64,000 bases of DNA from Blattamonas nauphoetae (Eukaryota > Preaxostyla > Oxymonadida): positions 1 to 64,000 of the forward strand of contig JARBJD010000349.1 of NCBI GenBank assembly GCA_033064195.1, read 5' to 3'. The position numbers and the translations under genes are program-made. The notes beneath the pieces were generated by a model. That model was not told the DNA's origin, made no database searches, and worked only from the letters and a program-made list of their open reading frames with translations. Each line of letters starts with the position of its first letter. Position 1 is the stretch's first letter. This document shows positions 42,264 through 52,244 of this stretch, one piece after another.

Positions 42264-43034
42264 CATCAAAAGATGAAGCGAGTTTTGTCCATTCTGCTCA
42301 ACAATCGTCTTCAATCGCTCATCCTGTCTGCTTCTCTGATTTCACTGGTCGAGCCAAATCACACACACATCACCAGATATATAGACATCACGTTCATCAT
42401 CCACTTCACAACTGAGTCGAGAAGAGTCGCAATCTGTCTTCATTCTTCTTTCTTTCTTTCCTCACTCAGTTCATTTTTTCTCACCCTTCTTCATTCTCAT
42501 CTTCACACTTCATTTCGTCTTTCTTCCATCGTCATTTGAGGAGTGTTTGAGTTCTTCATTCAATCTTCACGTTTCTCCTCTTCATTCCACCAACCACTGA
42601 TTTAATGTAGATTTCATCAACGTTCCTTTTTTTCTCTGTTGTTCACCTATTTCGAGGTGGTATGTTTCAACAGACTGCTCTGCAGCCCGCTCTCTTGTGT
42701 TCATTTCATCATCTCATCTCGCCAAAGATTCTTTCATCGTCGAGTTGTCTTCCAATCCACAGACAGTGCAACGTTCAACAGTCTGCTCTTCAACAGATCA
42801 TCAAGACTCCTCATGTTGTGCAAACGCTCCTTCAGCTTTTCTGGACCATCATCAGTGAGAAGGTGTGCTTGAGTGACGAACAGCTTCGGAATCGCGACAA
42901 CTTTCACTGGTCTGAGACTGCCATCTTCCCCAACGGGTCAACAGCTTTGGAAATAGTTTAGAGTCATTGAGGATGCAAATGGCAGAAGAAGTGAATTGGT
43001 GAAACGATAAAATACTTGAGATAACCCGTGGATT
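42264..43034. other. no confident gene
   Basis: The pyrimidine-rich 3' flank of the receptor gene, then about 300 bp (42660-42960) with a weakly protein-like plus frame (ALQQIIKTPHVVQTLLQLFW). No recognised family. Confidence 0.4.
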
Positions 43035-44195
43035 TCACCCTTCTTCAATCAACTCTTCCATCTGTCTCGTCCTTTCCTCCATCTCCCTTTGAATAGCTGC
43101 CAAGTCAATCCCAATCGCTCCAATCTTCCTCGTTGATTGAGATTCCATGGATGAAGAGTATGAAGAACCAGAAACACCTGCAAACAAAGAGGATGAATGA
43201 TCACGTTCCTCAGAATGTGTTTATCCCCAACCACATAAAGGGCCATCAGATGAGGTGTTGGGAGGATTAGGGGAAAGAGGTTGGAGGAGAAGAGGGGCAG
43301 TTTGGGGGAAGGCATTCTCGATCATCAAATGTGGAGGAGAGCTCGTCATCCTTCGCAGAGTGGATTGGGTGTGGCTCTCCCGAGACTCGGACAACAGCGA
43401 GGGACACTCCTCGCTCAATCAGCCCTTCTCGAAGTTGAGTTCGTCCCTCGTCGGCTTCGGTGGTTGTTGACTTTGCATTCCAGCGATGGTTTGGTGTCGA
43501 CGTGGGATGGTTCCAGGACGACAATGACCAGATGATCGATGCCAGTCACGCGAAAATGAATGAACAGAATGCAGAGTGGGTTGGGAGAGATGGGAGGGGT
43601 TGGATGGAGTGTGGACAATTGAGAGGGGAGAAATGAGGAGGAGGGGAGGCGAAGGAAGTGAGGACGGAGTGAGCACGAGAGCGAGAGTGAGGAGTGGAGA
43701 GAGGATGAGCTGCCTGGAGTGTCGATGGTGACGCGAGCGTCTGCTGCCACTCTTTCTTTCAAGCGACACACCAGAGTGTCAGGGAAGCACTCAAACAGAG
43801 TCAAAACAGTCCGACGTGTCGCATGCCGAAATAAGGGTACGGCCGACTCGTCTCCGATCCGACGTTCATTTCGTCCAGTTCGCGGACGGCGTAGTCCTCC
43901 TGGTCTTTGTGGAGGAGGACTTCTCGCCTGTCCTCAAATCCTTCTTCCCTCATCTGCACTGCAACGATCTCATCCGACGGATCGGCTGATTGGAAGCTGT
44001 GAACGAGCATCCGTTCAGAGTCGTCGTGTTGTGGGATGCACTCAGGATCGGTCAGCATGAACACAAAACTGAAGAAGCGCGCAAGTCTGCGGACATTCTC
44101 AGACGTCGTGCTTTCGTCCTGAATGGCATACAACACAGCCGAGCGGATGGAGGTCAGAGGGGGACGAAAGCGACGGCACCATGTGTACTCGTCGT
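43035..44195 (-). pseudogene. host gene I, 3' half (unrecognised; frames change)
   Basis: Continues from the segment beyond the 44205-45849 insertion: HDEYTWCRRFRPPLTSIRSA then VLYAIQDESTTSENVRRLAR, FFSFVFMLTDPECIPQHDD, MREEGFEDRREVLLHKDQED to about 43804. It then shifts frame (LFECFPDTLVCRLKERVAAD, VTGIDHLVIVVLEPSHVDTK) and ends NTSSDGPLC / 54-bp GT-AG intron 43178-43231 / GVSGSSYSSSMESQSTRKIG then DLAAIQREMEERTRQMEELI, stop 43035-43037. The final exon is a coiled coil. Frame changes at about 43804 and within 43250-43530 may be introns or damage, so the pseudogene status is tentative. Confidence 0.5.
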
Positions 44196-44204
44196 GAAAG
44201 GATG

Positions 44205-45849
44205 GGGGTTGACTATAATCAATCCGGCAAAGTATCTATAATCAATCCATTTCGATCAATCCCATCAATCCAACATTTTCATCTTCATTGACCGATCACA
44301 CATCATTATTTCTCTTTCATCACTTTTTGAATGCTAAAACGTGAAATGACCCACTAGTACTCGACTAGAACTCATCGAGCCGTGATCGACCCTTTGAGGA
44401 TCGGAAATCCTGAATCGACAATTCAGTGAACATATTCATCCCAAACGCAACTTATCATCAGTGGGATGTTCACATGATGACAGAACAGCATTCCGCTGAT
44501 CTTCAGAAGACGTAAACGGACAGAACAGGCACGGCATGGGCAAAAACGAATTTCCCACTGCAATTCACGGGACATGATCGACAAAGAAGCTGTTACTCAT
44601 TTATCAGAGGCAGAACTGGTGAGTGGTGACGATTCAAAGGAACGGACCATCCGAGTGTTGCGGTTCAGAGCAACTCGCTACTGTCCAAGCTGATGTGGCA
44701 TGAGTCCTCCATCTCCTCCGTGACAATTCTTTCCAATATGTGACTCCATGTCTGATCACTTGGGAATCTGTCTTTCGATACGCCCTTCGGCTGGACGTCA
44801 CCGATATCACAAATCCTGTCGTCAAGCCAAATTTGCGCTTCGGCGACATCTGGACACTTGTTAAAAAGGCATATAACCAAGATACCACGCCAATTGACGA
44901 CTCGCCTCCCTCTCATCTTGCTCCTCATTTTGAAGACATGGAATCTGAGGACAGCCACTTCGACAATTCAAAGATCGAGCAGTCAGTCAAAACAGCAATG
45001 GGCAATGCCAATGTGGGTGCCTACACATCTCTCTCATCTTATTCCCCCGCCATCCAGAGTGGTATTTTCTATACTCCCAACATTGGCCATCTCATCAAAC
45101 CAGAGAAGATGATCGTGTTGACAGAAGGGCAATGTTTCGGGAAAATCGACATTCTTCATCAATCAGATCAAGGAGAAGAACCTGGTGAAGGTTGCGATTT
45201 GTGGAGGACATCCCGTGAAGCAACCGCACCCGATAACACATATTCTTGTGAATATCGGGACAGGAACCGAATTGTATGTTTCAATCTCTTCCACACTTCC
45301 AAACAAAAACGAGATTCCATGCGACTTCATGCAAATGCCACCACACCACGATACCCTTCTACTCACCAACTCTGTTCACTGCAGACGACTTTCAGAAGGT
45401 TTCAAGCGCTGTGGAGCTCGAATTAGGAAAATGTGCATCCGGTCAAGTTCAGATGACCTCGAAATGCCGCGGAGACCCCTCCTCTCCAAGAAAACACCAC
45501 CAATCTGGCCTCTCCACACTCTCAGCTGCAACCGTCGACTATCAGCCATCTGGAGCTTTTTTGAGGTCGAAGATGAAACGAGATCCGTGATTCTGTTGTA
45601 ATTTAGTTCTGTTTTCCACTTCATTGGCTTGTTCTTTCCTTTTTATGTTTCGTGACTTTCTCTCTTTTATGATCGACCATGAGAACGCAATTGATGTGAA
45701 TAATCATTTCTGCACTTTTGAAACGCAACATGCATGAAAATGAATGGGCGATGTGGAATTGGTCACAGACTATGAAAATGTCGGATTGATGGGATTGATC
45801 GAAATGGATTGCTTATAGATACTTTGCCGGATTGATTATAGTCAACCCC
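44205..45849. mobile_element. Mutator-like element, 76-bp TIRs and 9-bp TSD
   Basis: The TIRs start GGGGTTGACTATAATCAATC and match for about 76 bp with two mismatches seen (44205-44280 and 45774-45849). The perfect 9-bp TSD GAAAGGATG lies at 44196-44204 and 45850-45858, the Mutator signature length. No transposase; the interior carries coding-like sequence in several frames. It lies in host gene I, which reads in frame across the empty site (DDTSF/HDEYTW). Confidence 0.9.
44740..45601 (+). pseudogene. cargo gene in the 9-bp-TSD element, frames change
   Basis: Plus strand: 44740-45180 (VFRYALRLDVTDITNPVVKP, NLRFGDIWTLVKKAYNQDTT, NIGHLIKPEKMIVLTEGQCF). Then another frame from 45185 (VKVAICGGHPVKQPHPITHI, LVNIGTGTELYVSISSTLPN), then a third (FQKVSSAVELELGKCASGQV) to 45590. 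The three pieces follow in order without a repeat, so this was one gene with about two frame disruptions or unspotted introns. No family recognised. It may be element-borne or captured. Confidence 0.45.
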
Positions 45850-45858
45850 GAAAGGATG

Positions 45859-46690
45859 TGTCATCGGGAAAAACCAGAGTGAGTCGGTTGACAGTTTTGT
45901 AGAACGAGAAGAGAAGCTGCAAGATGTGCAGAAGATCGGGCTCTCGTTTCGGAGTGCAAAGGGTCTCTCGCGGGATGATTGTGGTGATCGCGGAGTCCAG
46001 TTGTCCAGTGTCGATGGCAGACTCGATCACTCCTCGCTCCCATTCGGCCTGTTCCCCAACGCCCTCCAAGAAGCGAGTCTGCGTCACATTTCGAGTCCCG
46101 CATGCTTCGTCTGTAAGAATCCTCAATCGTTGTTCCAGCTTCTCCAACACTGCTTGCAGAAGAAGGCTCTGTGCGTGTTTTCCTGATCGCTGGAACACTT
46201 GACGGAAGCCGGGAAGAACAGAGCCTGGTTTGTTGCATCGGAAATCGTTGCATCAGCACTTCGAGCGAGATGGTCCAGTGCTGGAAGAGGAAGTCGGAGA
46301 GAGGGAGACTCATTGTGGGCTTGTGGGTCTCGCCCAGAACGGCGATGGGTTGGGAGAGTGCGTGGAACGGGGTGGGGTGTCGCGAGTGGCTGAGGCGAGT
46401 TCTGCGAAGAAGTTGAGCACAGCGCTGATCAGAACTGGCGACGTAGAAGACAGAAACGGTGCCAGAATCGGAGCGAGCGAGAGGGGGTCGGACAGCTGCT
46501 GGTTCTGAACAAGTTGTGTGCATTCTCCAACCATGTCCAGTGTTGTCTGGAGTGCTTCCCCAGACGACCACAACACATGCCCGCGATGGCTGAACACTCC
46601 GAGAGATTGTCGAAGGAAGGCATGAGTATTCCTGAACATCGATGGATGGGGCGAAGACAAGAGCACAGTCATCGAATCCGCAAACAATAC
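45859..46690 (-). pseudogene. host gene I, 5' half (distant SPFLNW second-branch relative)
   Basis: The minus strand starts with MTVLLSSPHPSMFRNTHAFL (46687-46310), resembling ILLSSSHPSIFRDSLSLTRE in the gene at 47827-48890. The sense moves to SGKHAQSLLLQAVLEKLEQR, LRILTDEACGTRNVTQTRF, DLLHILQLLFSFYKTVNRL and ends TLVFPDDTSF at the 9-bp TSD. One frame change lies around 46200-46310. Upstream coding (SPFLNW start) is not seen. With the 3' half this is a single gene split by the 1.6-kb element. Confidence 0.5.
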
Positions 46691-46699
46691 ATATCATCC

Positions 46700-47019
46700 A
46701 TCGCGTGGTCAGCCGCTGTTGTCGCTTCGAGTCACTCGGCGTGGAAAGTGGTTTGCAGTGGCAGGAGAATCAGTCCAATTGGGGGAGGTTCAGCGACACG
46801 TTCCGATGCCCATACTGTCAGCTCGGTGTCTTCAAGACTCGTCGGAAGACAAGCGGACAACGTCCAGACCTGTGCAGTGTCTGTGCGAGAGAGAGCAAGT
46901 GCTGGTGTGGCTGGTGTGTGTGGAGTGTGTGTTCCAAAGAATCATTGGTGGAGAGGCAGCATGCGCAACGAGTGGAGATGGTGGGGGTTTGTCAAAGCGG
47001 AGAGGAAAACATGGAGGAA
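46700..47019. other. no confident gene
   Basis: Overlapping ORFs on both strands with Cys/Val-rich or His/Thr-rich composition; none recognised. Confidence 0.4.
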
Positions 47020-47027
47020 GATGTGAA

Positions 47028-47697
47028 GGCATGTATGTACCCTGTAGGTTGTCGGGAGACTGTAGGTTGTGGAGCGACTGTGTGTGAGAAAGGTACTAGT
47101 AGAGGGGGGAATGTGGAAAATAGTAAACTTTATATAGAGTTACATCATTTCATGATATAATTTGAAAATCGGTTCGGAGGAACTTGTGGATTTTCTCGAA
47201 CTCTTTCGTTTCGATGGACATTTCGCGATCTGCAGTGTGAATTGGTTGAAGACGTGGAACAAACGAATAGAAATAGTGAATATACGCGAACTGAAATGGA
47301 ATTAATGACAATAGTGTCCATTTGATTCGGCAATCTCGGACATTGTTGTTGTGGTCTTGATCATGGATCACAACAAACAAAGATTGAAATAGAAAATGGA
47401 GTTTATGATGGACAGTGATATGTAAAAAGAAACCGAATATGAAATGAAGAATTGCAGAAAAGAGTGTGATTATGAGAAGAGTGAAAAGTCGGGCGATGAA
47501 GGATGAATGAAGCCCGTGTGAGTCTCTTGCATGTTTTCTGTAGCGGAATGAGTCGACAACACAGTGTTGAGTCACAACCTACAGAGGACCAAAACAACCT
47601 ACAGGCTCCCTTTCACAACCTACAGAGTCCCTTTTCGCAACCTACAGGGTCCCTACAACCTACAGTCTCCCGATAACCTACAGGGTACATACATGCC
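47028..47697. mobile_element. 670-bp MITE, GGCATG ends, 8-bp TSD
   Basis: TIRs of about 40 bp start GGCATGTATGTACCCTGTAG, with subterminal copies of ACAACCTACAG (six to seven at the right end, two at the left). The 8-bp TSD GATGTGAA is perfect at 47020-47027 and 47698-47705. No coding capacity. The ends resemble the MITEs at 50123-51049 and 20015-20426 (all GGCAT, 8-bp TSD). Confidence 0.85.
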
Positions 47698-47826
47698 GAT
47701 GTGAATCTCCTCGCGGGAATGGGAAGTGAATAAAGTGGCGTAGATCCAAAAATGTGGAAATTTGGAGCTTTCTTGGACAAATGCGGAATAGATGGCGAGA
47801 ATGACATTTGAGATCCTGTAAGCGAT

Positions 47827-48890
47827 TTATCCAAGTGAACGGCAGTTCATTCCCAAAGAATTCAAGAGTTCGAATGAATAGCCTCTCACCTTCCTTCCGA
47901 GCCTTCGTGACTCCTCGTGAAGCAGTGTGGATTCGAGCTGATTTCTGAACCCTTCCCATTCCAGTGTCTGAAACAATCTTCTCCATCTGCGCCAAAAATT
48001 GGTTCCGGATTCCTTCCATCTGCTGATTGAGCGGGACAGGAGCCAGAATACGCTTTGGTGGGTGTCTACGTGTTCGAGTTTTGAGAGGAGTGACTGAAAG
48101 GCCATTGGGATGTGAGAAGAACATAGAAAATGCAACGACGGTTGGTGGAAGACACAAACATCAAATATCATGAGCAGAAATCGCAAGACGGTGTTGTATT
48201 CAATTGTCCAGGACAAGAGATGAGGATTGCGAGATATCTGGACGAGAGATGGCTCGATTGGGATCAACACTTCATTCAACACAACATCTCGAAGTGATTG
48301 AAGGTGTGGGTAGTCAAGAGTGGTGAGAGAATAAAGCGGGTCGGTGGAGGTGATTTGGATCCCATCACGGAGAATGAAGAGGATGCCGCTCAGGACATCT
48401 TTCTCTGCAATCACAGAAAGATCCCGCAAGAGAGGTATCGAAAGGATTCTGGGATAGAGTTTAGAGGAGAGGAGGGCCTGTTGGCATGACGAAGAGCGAC
48501 GGAGACATTCGCGAGTCAAAGACAGCGAATCTCTGAATATCGATGGATGTGACGACGACAAGAGTATTATTATCAAATCCAAAAACACTGCAGCGGGGTT
48601 AGTGGAGCTCTGTCCAACGGCCTTCAAGAAATCATCGACGTCGATTGAGGGGAAGACACGCGTGGTAACTGAACATAAAAACGATGATTTTTTTTGAACA
48701 AGCTTCTTATCAAACTGGAAGTCATCTCTTCCCATTGAAACAAGAGACACGAAGACTTGTGCAATAGAAGCAACAGAGATTGGATCTTTATGCCTCCAGT
48801 TCAGGAAGGGAGAGTATTTTGGATCTATCAGGCGAGAATGAGGAGGAAAGGAGGGATACCTTCGGAATAGATCATCTGTGTGTTATTCAT
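47827..48890 (-). CDS. SPFLNW-family protein, second branch, one 35-nt intron
   Basis: ATG 48890: MNNTQMIYSE, then an intron 48825-48859 (GTATCCC...GATAG, 35 nt), then DPKYSPFLNWRHKDPISVAS. Splicing is needed to join the start to the long frame. The body has FVSLVSMGRDDFQFDKKLVQ, IILLSSSHPSIFRDSLSLTR, helical pairs (LHFLCSSHIPMAFQSLLSKL) and the end WRRWRRLFQTLEWEGFRNQL, GYSFELLNSLGMNCRSLG. About 330 residues. It shares the FLNW N-terminus and probable alpha-solenoid build with the 12136-13200 group but lacks HRMLRMEG. Function unknown. The only second-branch copy here that reads cleanly. Confidence 0.8.
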
Positions 48891-49106
48891 TTTTCTCGTT
48901 AGGATGGTTGTTATCAATATCACCAATCGATGGGGCGATCTTGATCAACTTTTCACGTGGAGTCCAAGTTTCACGCAATGTGCGGTGAATTGAGACTGTT
49001 AGGCACGGTGCTCTTTCCAAAAAATGTCTCAAATGTTTCAGAAAACCACAAACAATTGGTTATTCAAAGAAAGTGTCTCAATCGGGGATGTCTCACGCCT
49101 CAGTGA

Positions 49107-50015
49107 TTGAGACTGTTTACGAAAGAGTTGAGTGCTGAATCGTTGTTGGGCTTCAGAATCTCAGGCGACTGGCGTGTCCAAGCCAGTCTGGAGAGTCGCT
49201 ATCACTTCTCGCAGCTCGACCATGTCCAGCTCTTCCCAGATCTTCTCCGAGCATTTCGTTGCAAGTTCGATGTTGTATCGCACTGGTCCTGCGAAGAGAG
49301 TGGGGGTTGTGGGATGATTGCGATGGACGATCGGGCACGTCCTCGCTCGACTTCGGAGGTGTCGATTCCATCAATCAACACCTTCCCTTTGTTCGGCTCG
49401 TCGTTGGAGTCAGGATCAACAGGGAATCCAGTCTCAATGTCAATCAGTATTGGCTCAGTTTTGGGTTGAGTTTGATCAGTCTGAACAGAGCGAACAGAAT
49501 CGATGATTGTTCAGCTCCAGTTCGATCGCAGACACCGACCTTCTCCCCACCCTGAATCCGAAAGTCGAGGTTCAACACAAACGGAAGACCTCTGTGAGAT
49601 CGGAAGGACACATCGGAAAACACAACTTCAGCCAGCGATGGCCAGTCGGGAGGGGGACGATGGAGGAGTGTGTCCATTCCTGAGGGCGTCTGGAGGAGTG
49701 TTTGTCTCTTCACACGTCTTTCAGATGGAACGCTCGGATGGTTGACAAGCCAACACCGTTCACGATGTCGGAAGAGAGCGACACTTCCACGAAGTTCGAG
49801 TCTGAAAATGGTTCTTTTGAGATGATGGTGAGGTGTGTGGAGAGAAGGCTGGTGTCGTTGAGAATCTTGAGCTGGAAGGACGAGGCAGAGCAGTGACAAC
49901 AATTAGATTTTGCGACTGTCATCAAGAGGCGGGGCTTCTCCAAGATTTCGAATGGGAACTTGACAAATTGGAGGAACGACCAGGAACAAATGACTGACGC
50001 ACAAACTGCCAGCAA
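49107..50015 (-). pseudogene. ABCC (MRP-type) transporter relic
   Basis: The minus strand keeps pieces of an ABC transporter of the multidrug-resistance-protein group. They are SLAEVVFSDVSFRSHRGLPF then VLNLDFRIQGGEKVGVCDRT-GAEQSSILFALFRL (Walker A context, but GAGKS reads GAEQS). Next, in another frame, is DIETGFPVDPDSNDEPNKGK-VLIDGIDTSEV, then SIAIIPQ and LDMVELREVIA-LQTGLDTPVA. An upstream hydrophobic piece (ICSWSFLQFVKFPFEI) suggests the last membrane domain. The catalytic Lys of Walker A is lost and there are several frame changes, so it is dead. The first half of the transporter is absent. Confidence 0.75.
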
Positions 50016-50122
50016 TCGTCGTGATGGATGCCCTTTCTTTGGGAGCAGTGCGAGAGTGGCAGCGGAGGAGTAGGAAAGTATGGTGACAATCGAGCGAGTC
50101 TGGCGAGAGAGAATCCGACTCG

Positions 50123-51049
50123 GGCATGGGTTCGGTACGTAGGTTGAAGTTCGGCATATAGGTCAAAGGTTCGGAATGTAGGTCTGAGTTCGGCAGGTAG
50201 GTCACAGGGATGAAATGGATTGAGACGCATTTTTGGGTGTTGTGAAGATGAAATTGACGACATGTTTTGCTTTTTGACTCTGATCTACTTGTTTTCAACT
50301 CGTTTTCACAAAAAATGAGAGAGCAACAAATGAAGGAAGAGTGAAAGGGAACATATATTAAACATCGCATCAAAATGGTCGAGATTTGTGTGACTAATGT
50401 TGACGAAATATCCTTGATAGTCAGATCTGTCCACTTTCATGTTGACTCGCTTTTCTATTTCTAGTCGTCAAACTGGATCATAAAACGGAAAATGCAGTTA
50501 ATATGCTATGAATGAGTGACATTGAGGGTGAAAGTTAGGAATCGAGCAAGATATAGTGTCAAATCTGTGGATGATACAATGATCATCGAAACTGCTTCGA
50601 CTATGTTGTACATCTCTTTTTTACATATTACATTCCCTTCAAATTCACCTTTAAGGCGTGATATTTCTATAATTCACATGATGAATTGAAAATGAGAAAG
50701 AAAAACGAAATTTTGACCCATCACAAAAGTGTTTCGTTTTCATTTCTCATCTCTCCAATTTTCACTCATCATGTCGCAATACTCCATTAAATCATCAATT
50801 AAATGTGAATATTTGACGTTTATTGTCAGTATCATCTCATAGGAACAGAAAAGTGACAAACTTTGAATCAGCAGGTTGATCATCTGTTCCATCGAGTTGA
50901 ATTTATGAATGGATGAAATTTTCAAATCGTGTGTATTTTCTCCCTGGTCACTGTATCGTGATCTTTCTGCATTTTGAACTCTTCAATTTAGCATGAAAAA
51001 GGAGAAAGACCTACGATCCGAACTTCGACCTACCATCCGAACCCATGCC
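50123..51049. mobile_element. 927-bp MITE, GGCATG ends, 8-bp TSD
   Basis: TIRs of about 50 bp start GGCATGGGTTCGG, with repeated TAGGT(C/T)...GTTCGG motifs. The TSD CCGACTCG is perfect at 50115-50122 and 51050-51057. The AT-rich interior has no coding sense. It sits in the 3' flank repeat of an SPFLNW gene; removing it restores the flank seen at 11990-12060. Confidence 0.9.
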
Positions 51050-51170
51050 CCGACTCGTTCTGCCAAATCATGAGGTGACGCCAGAGCCGACAAAAATCAC
51101 AAAGAAACAGTGTTTGTTGTCCAAAAGAAGTCAGAAACTGTTCGAAATGTTTGCTGGTTCTTGTATGTTT

Positions 51171-52244
51171 CTACCAACGTTGCGGAATGTTCATGCCCAA
51201 CATGATGTTCCATCTGATCGAATAGGAAACAATCAATGTTCCTCCGCTTTTGTTTTTGTCGTTTTGCAGCTTGTCCTCAAGCACATCTTCGAAGCCCTCC
51301 ATTCTCAACATTCGATGCACTGTCTTCCACATCTGTCGCACTTCCCCGCCTTGTTCGTTCAATTCGTTCCAGGTATCGAAAATTTGAGTCAGAAAGGACC
51401 AGATTGGATAGTCATTTTCGAAGAATGTGAGACAACTGGGGATTGTGAGAAAGACTGGCAGATGAATAACAAAATCCATTGTCTGTTGATAATATGGACA
51501 TATTCGGAGGAGAAGATAAAGAAGACGCATTAATTCACAAGATTGGTCACAATCGACGATCGAGAATCGGTTCACACACAAACGGAGAATATACTTCTCC
51601 GAAGGGACCAGAACTTTCTTCAGAACCGTCTCACGAACAGTCTGTTGTCCATTGTCATCTTCAATTGTGAGATCTTCAAGACCATATGGAGTTGCGAGCC
51701 AGAAAGACCAGTCGACGTTTTTCATGACGTTGATGTGGATATCAACTGCTTCTGACAAGGAGAGAGACAGTGGATTGATGGATGTGACGAGTTGAGGGAT
51801 CAGAGCAGCTTGAACGAGAGTATAGTGGACATGTGTCGAACAGTGCGTGATCAGACGATGGAGCATCTCCAGCGATGCTATGGTAATTGTCTGATTGGGT
51901 GCAGAAAAGAGCACCTCAATGGAGTGTCCGAAGTTTGTCGAAGATTCATCTCTGGTTGGCCCAAAGGCACCAAGGAAAGCATCTGCTGAAACATGATTAT
52001 CCCAATGCATAGATTCCAAAAACTGAACGGCTTTCGATTCCAGAGAGTCATTCAATGCTGGCTGGAACTTCACAGTCGCAACGAGAGACAGAAGGACAAG
52101 GGCCTTTTCGGATTCAGATTCTTTTCGATTGACTTGCCAGTTCAGGAAAGGATAGCAATCTGAAGAATGTGAGAAGCAGTGTGAAGAGATACCAGGACAA
52201 GGGGAATCAGTGGAAGTCAATTTTGTTGTGTCTAAAGCAGTCAT
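51171..52244 (-). CDS. SPFLNW-family protein, complete, 33-nt intron or insert
   Basis: 357 codons if unspliced, 346 if the 33-nt GT-AG stretch at 52160-52192 (GTATCTCTTC...TTCAG) is an intron. Both keep the frame and neither meets a stop. Order: MTALDTTKLTSTDSPCP, DCYPFLNW, LVLLSLVATVKFQPALNDSL, helical pairs (ITIASLEMLHRLITHCSTHV, YTLVQAALIPQLVTSINP), ETVLKKVLVPSEKYILRLCV, PVFLTIPSCLTFFENDY, MWKTVHRMLRMEGFEDVLED, end LGMNIPQRW. Length and order equal the 12136-13200 paralogue. Function unknown; the Ser/Thr-rich start carries no signal peptide, so a cytosolic protein is likely. Confidence 0.85.
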   Translation of the reverse strand: MTALDTTKLTSTDSPCPGISSHCFSHSSDCYPFLNWQVNRKESESEKALVLLSLVATVKFQPALNDSLESKAVQFLESMHWDNHVSADAFLGAFGPTRDESSTNFGHSIEVLFSAPNQTITIASLEMLHRLITHCSTHVHYTLVQAALIPQLVTSINPLSLSLSEAVDIHINVMKNVDWSFWLATPYGLEDLTIEDDNGQQTVRETVLKKVLVPSEKYILRLCVNRFSIVDCDQSCELMRLLYLLLRICPYYQQTMDFVIHLPVFLTIPSCLTFFENDYPIWSFLTQIFDTWNELNEQGGEVRQMWKTVHRMLRMEGFEDVLEDKLQNDKNKSGGTLIVSYSIRWNIMLGMNIPQRW

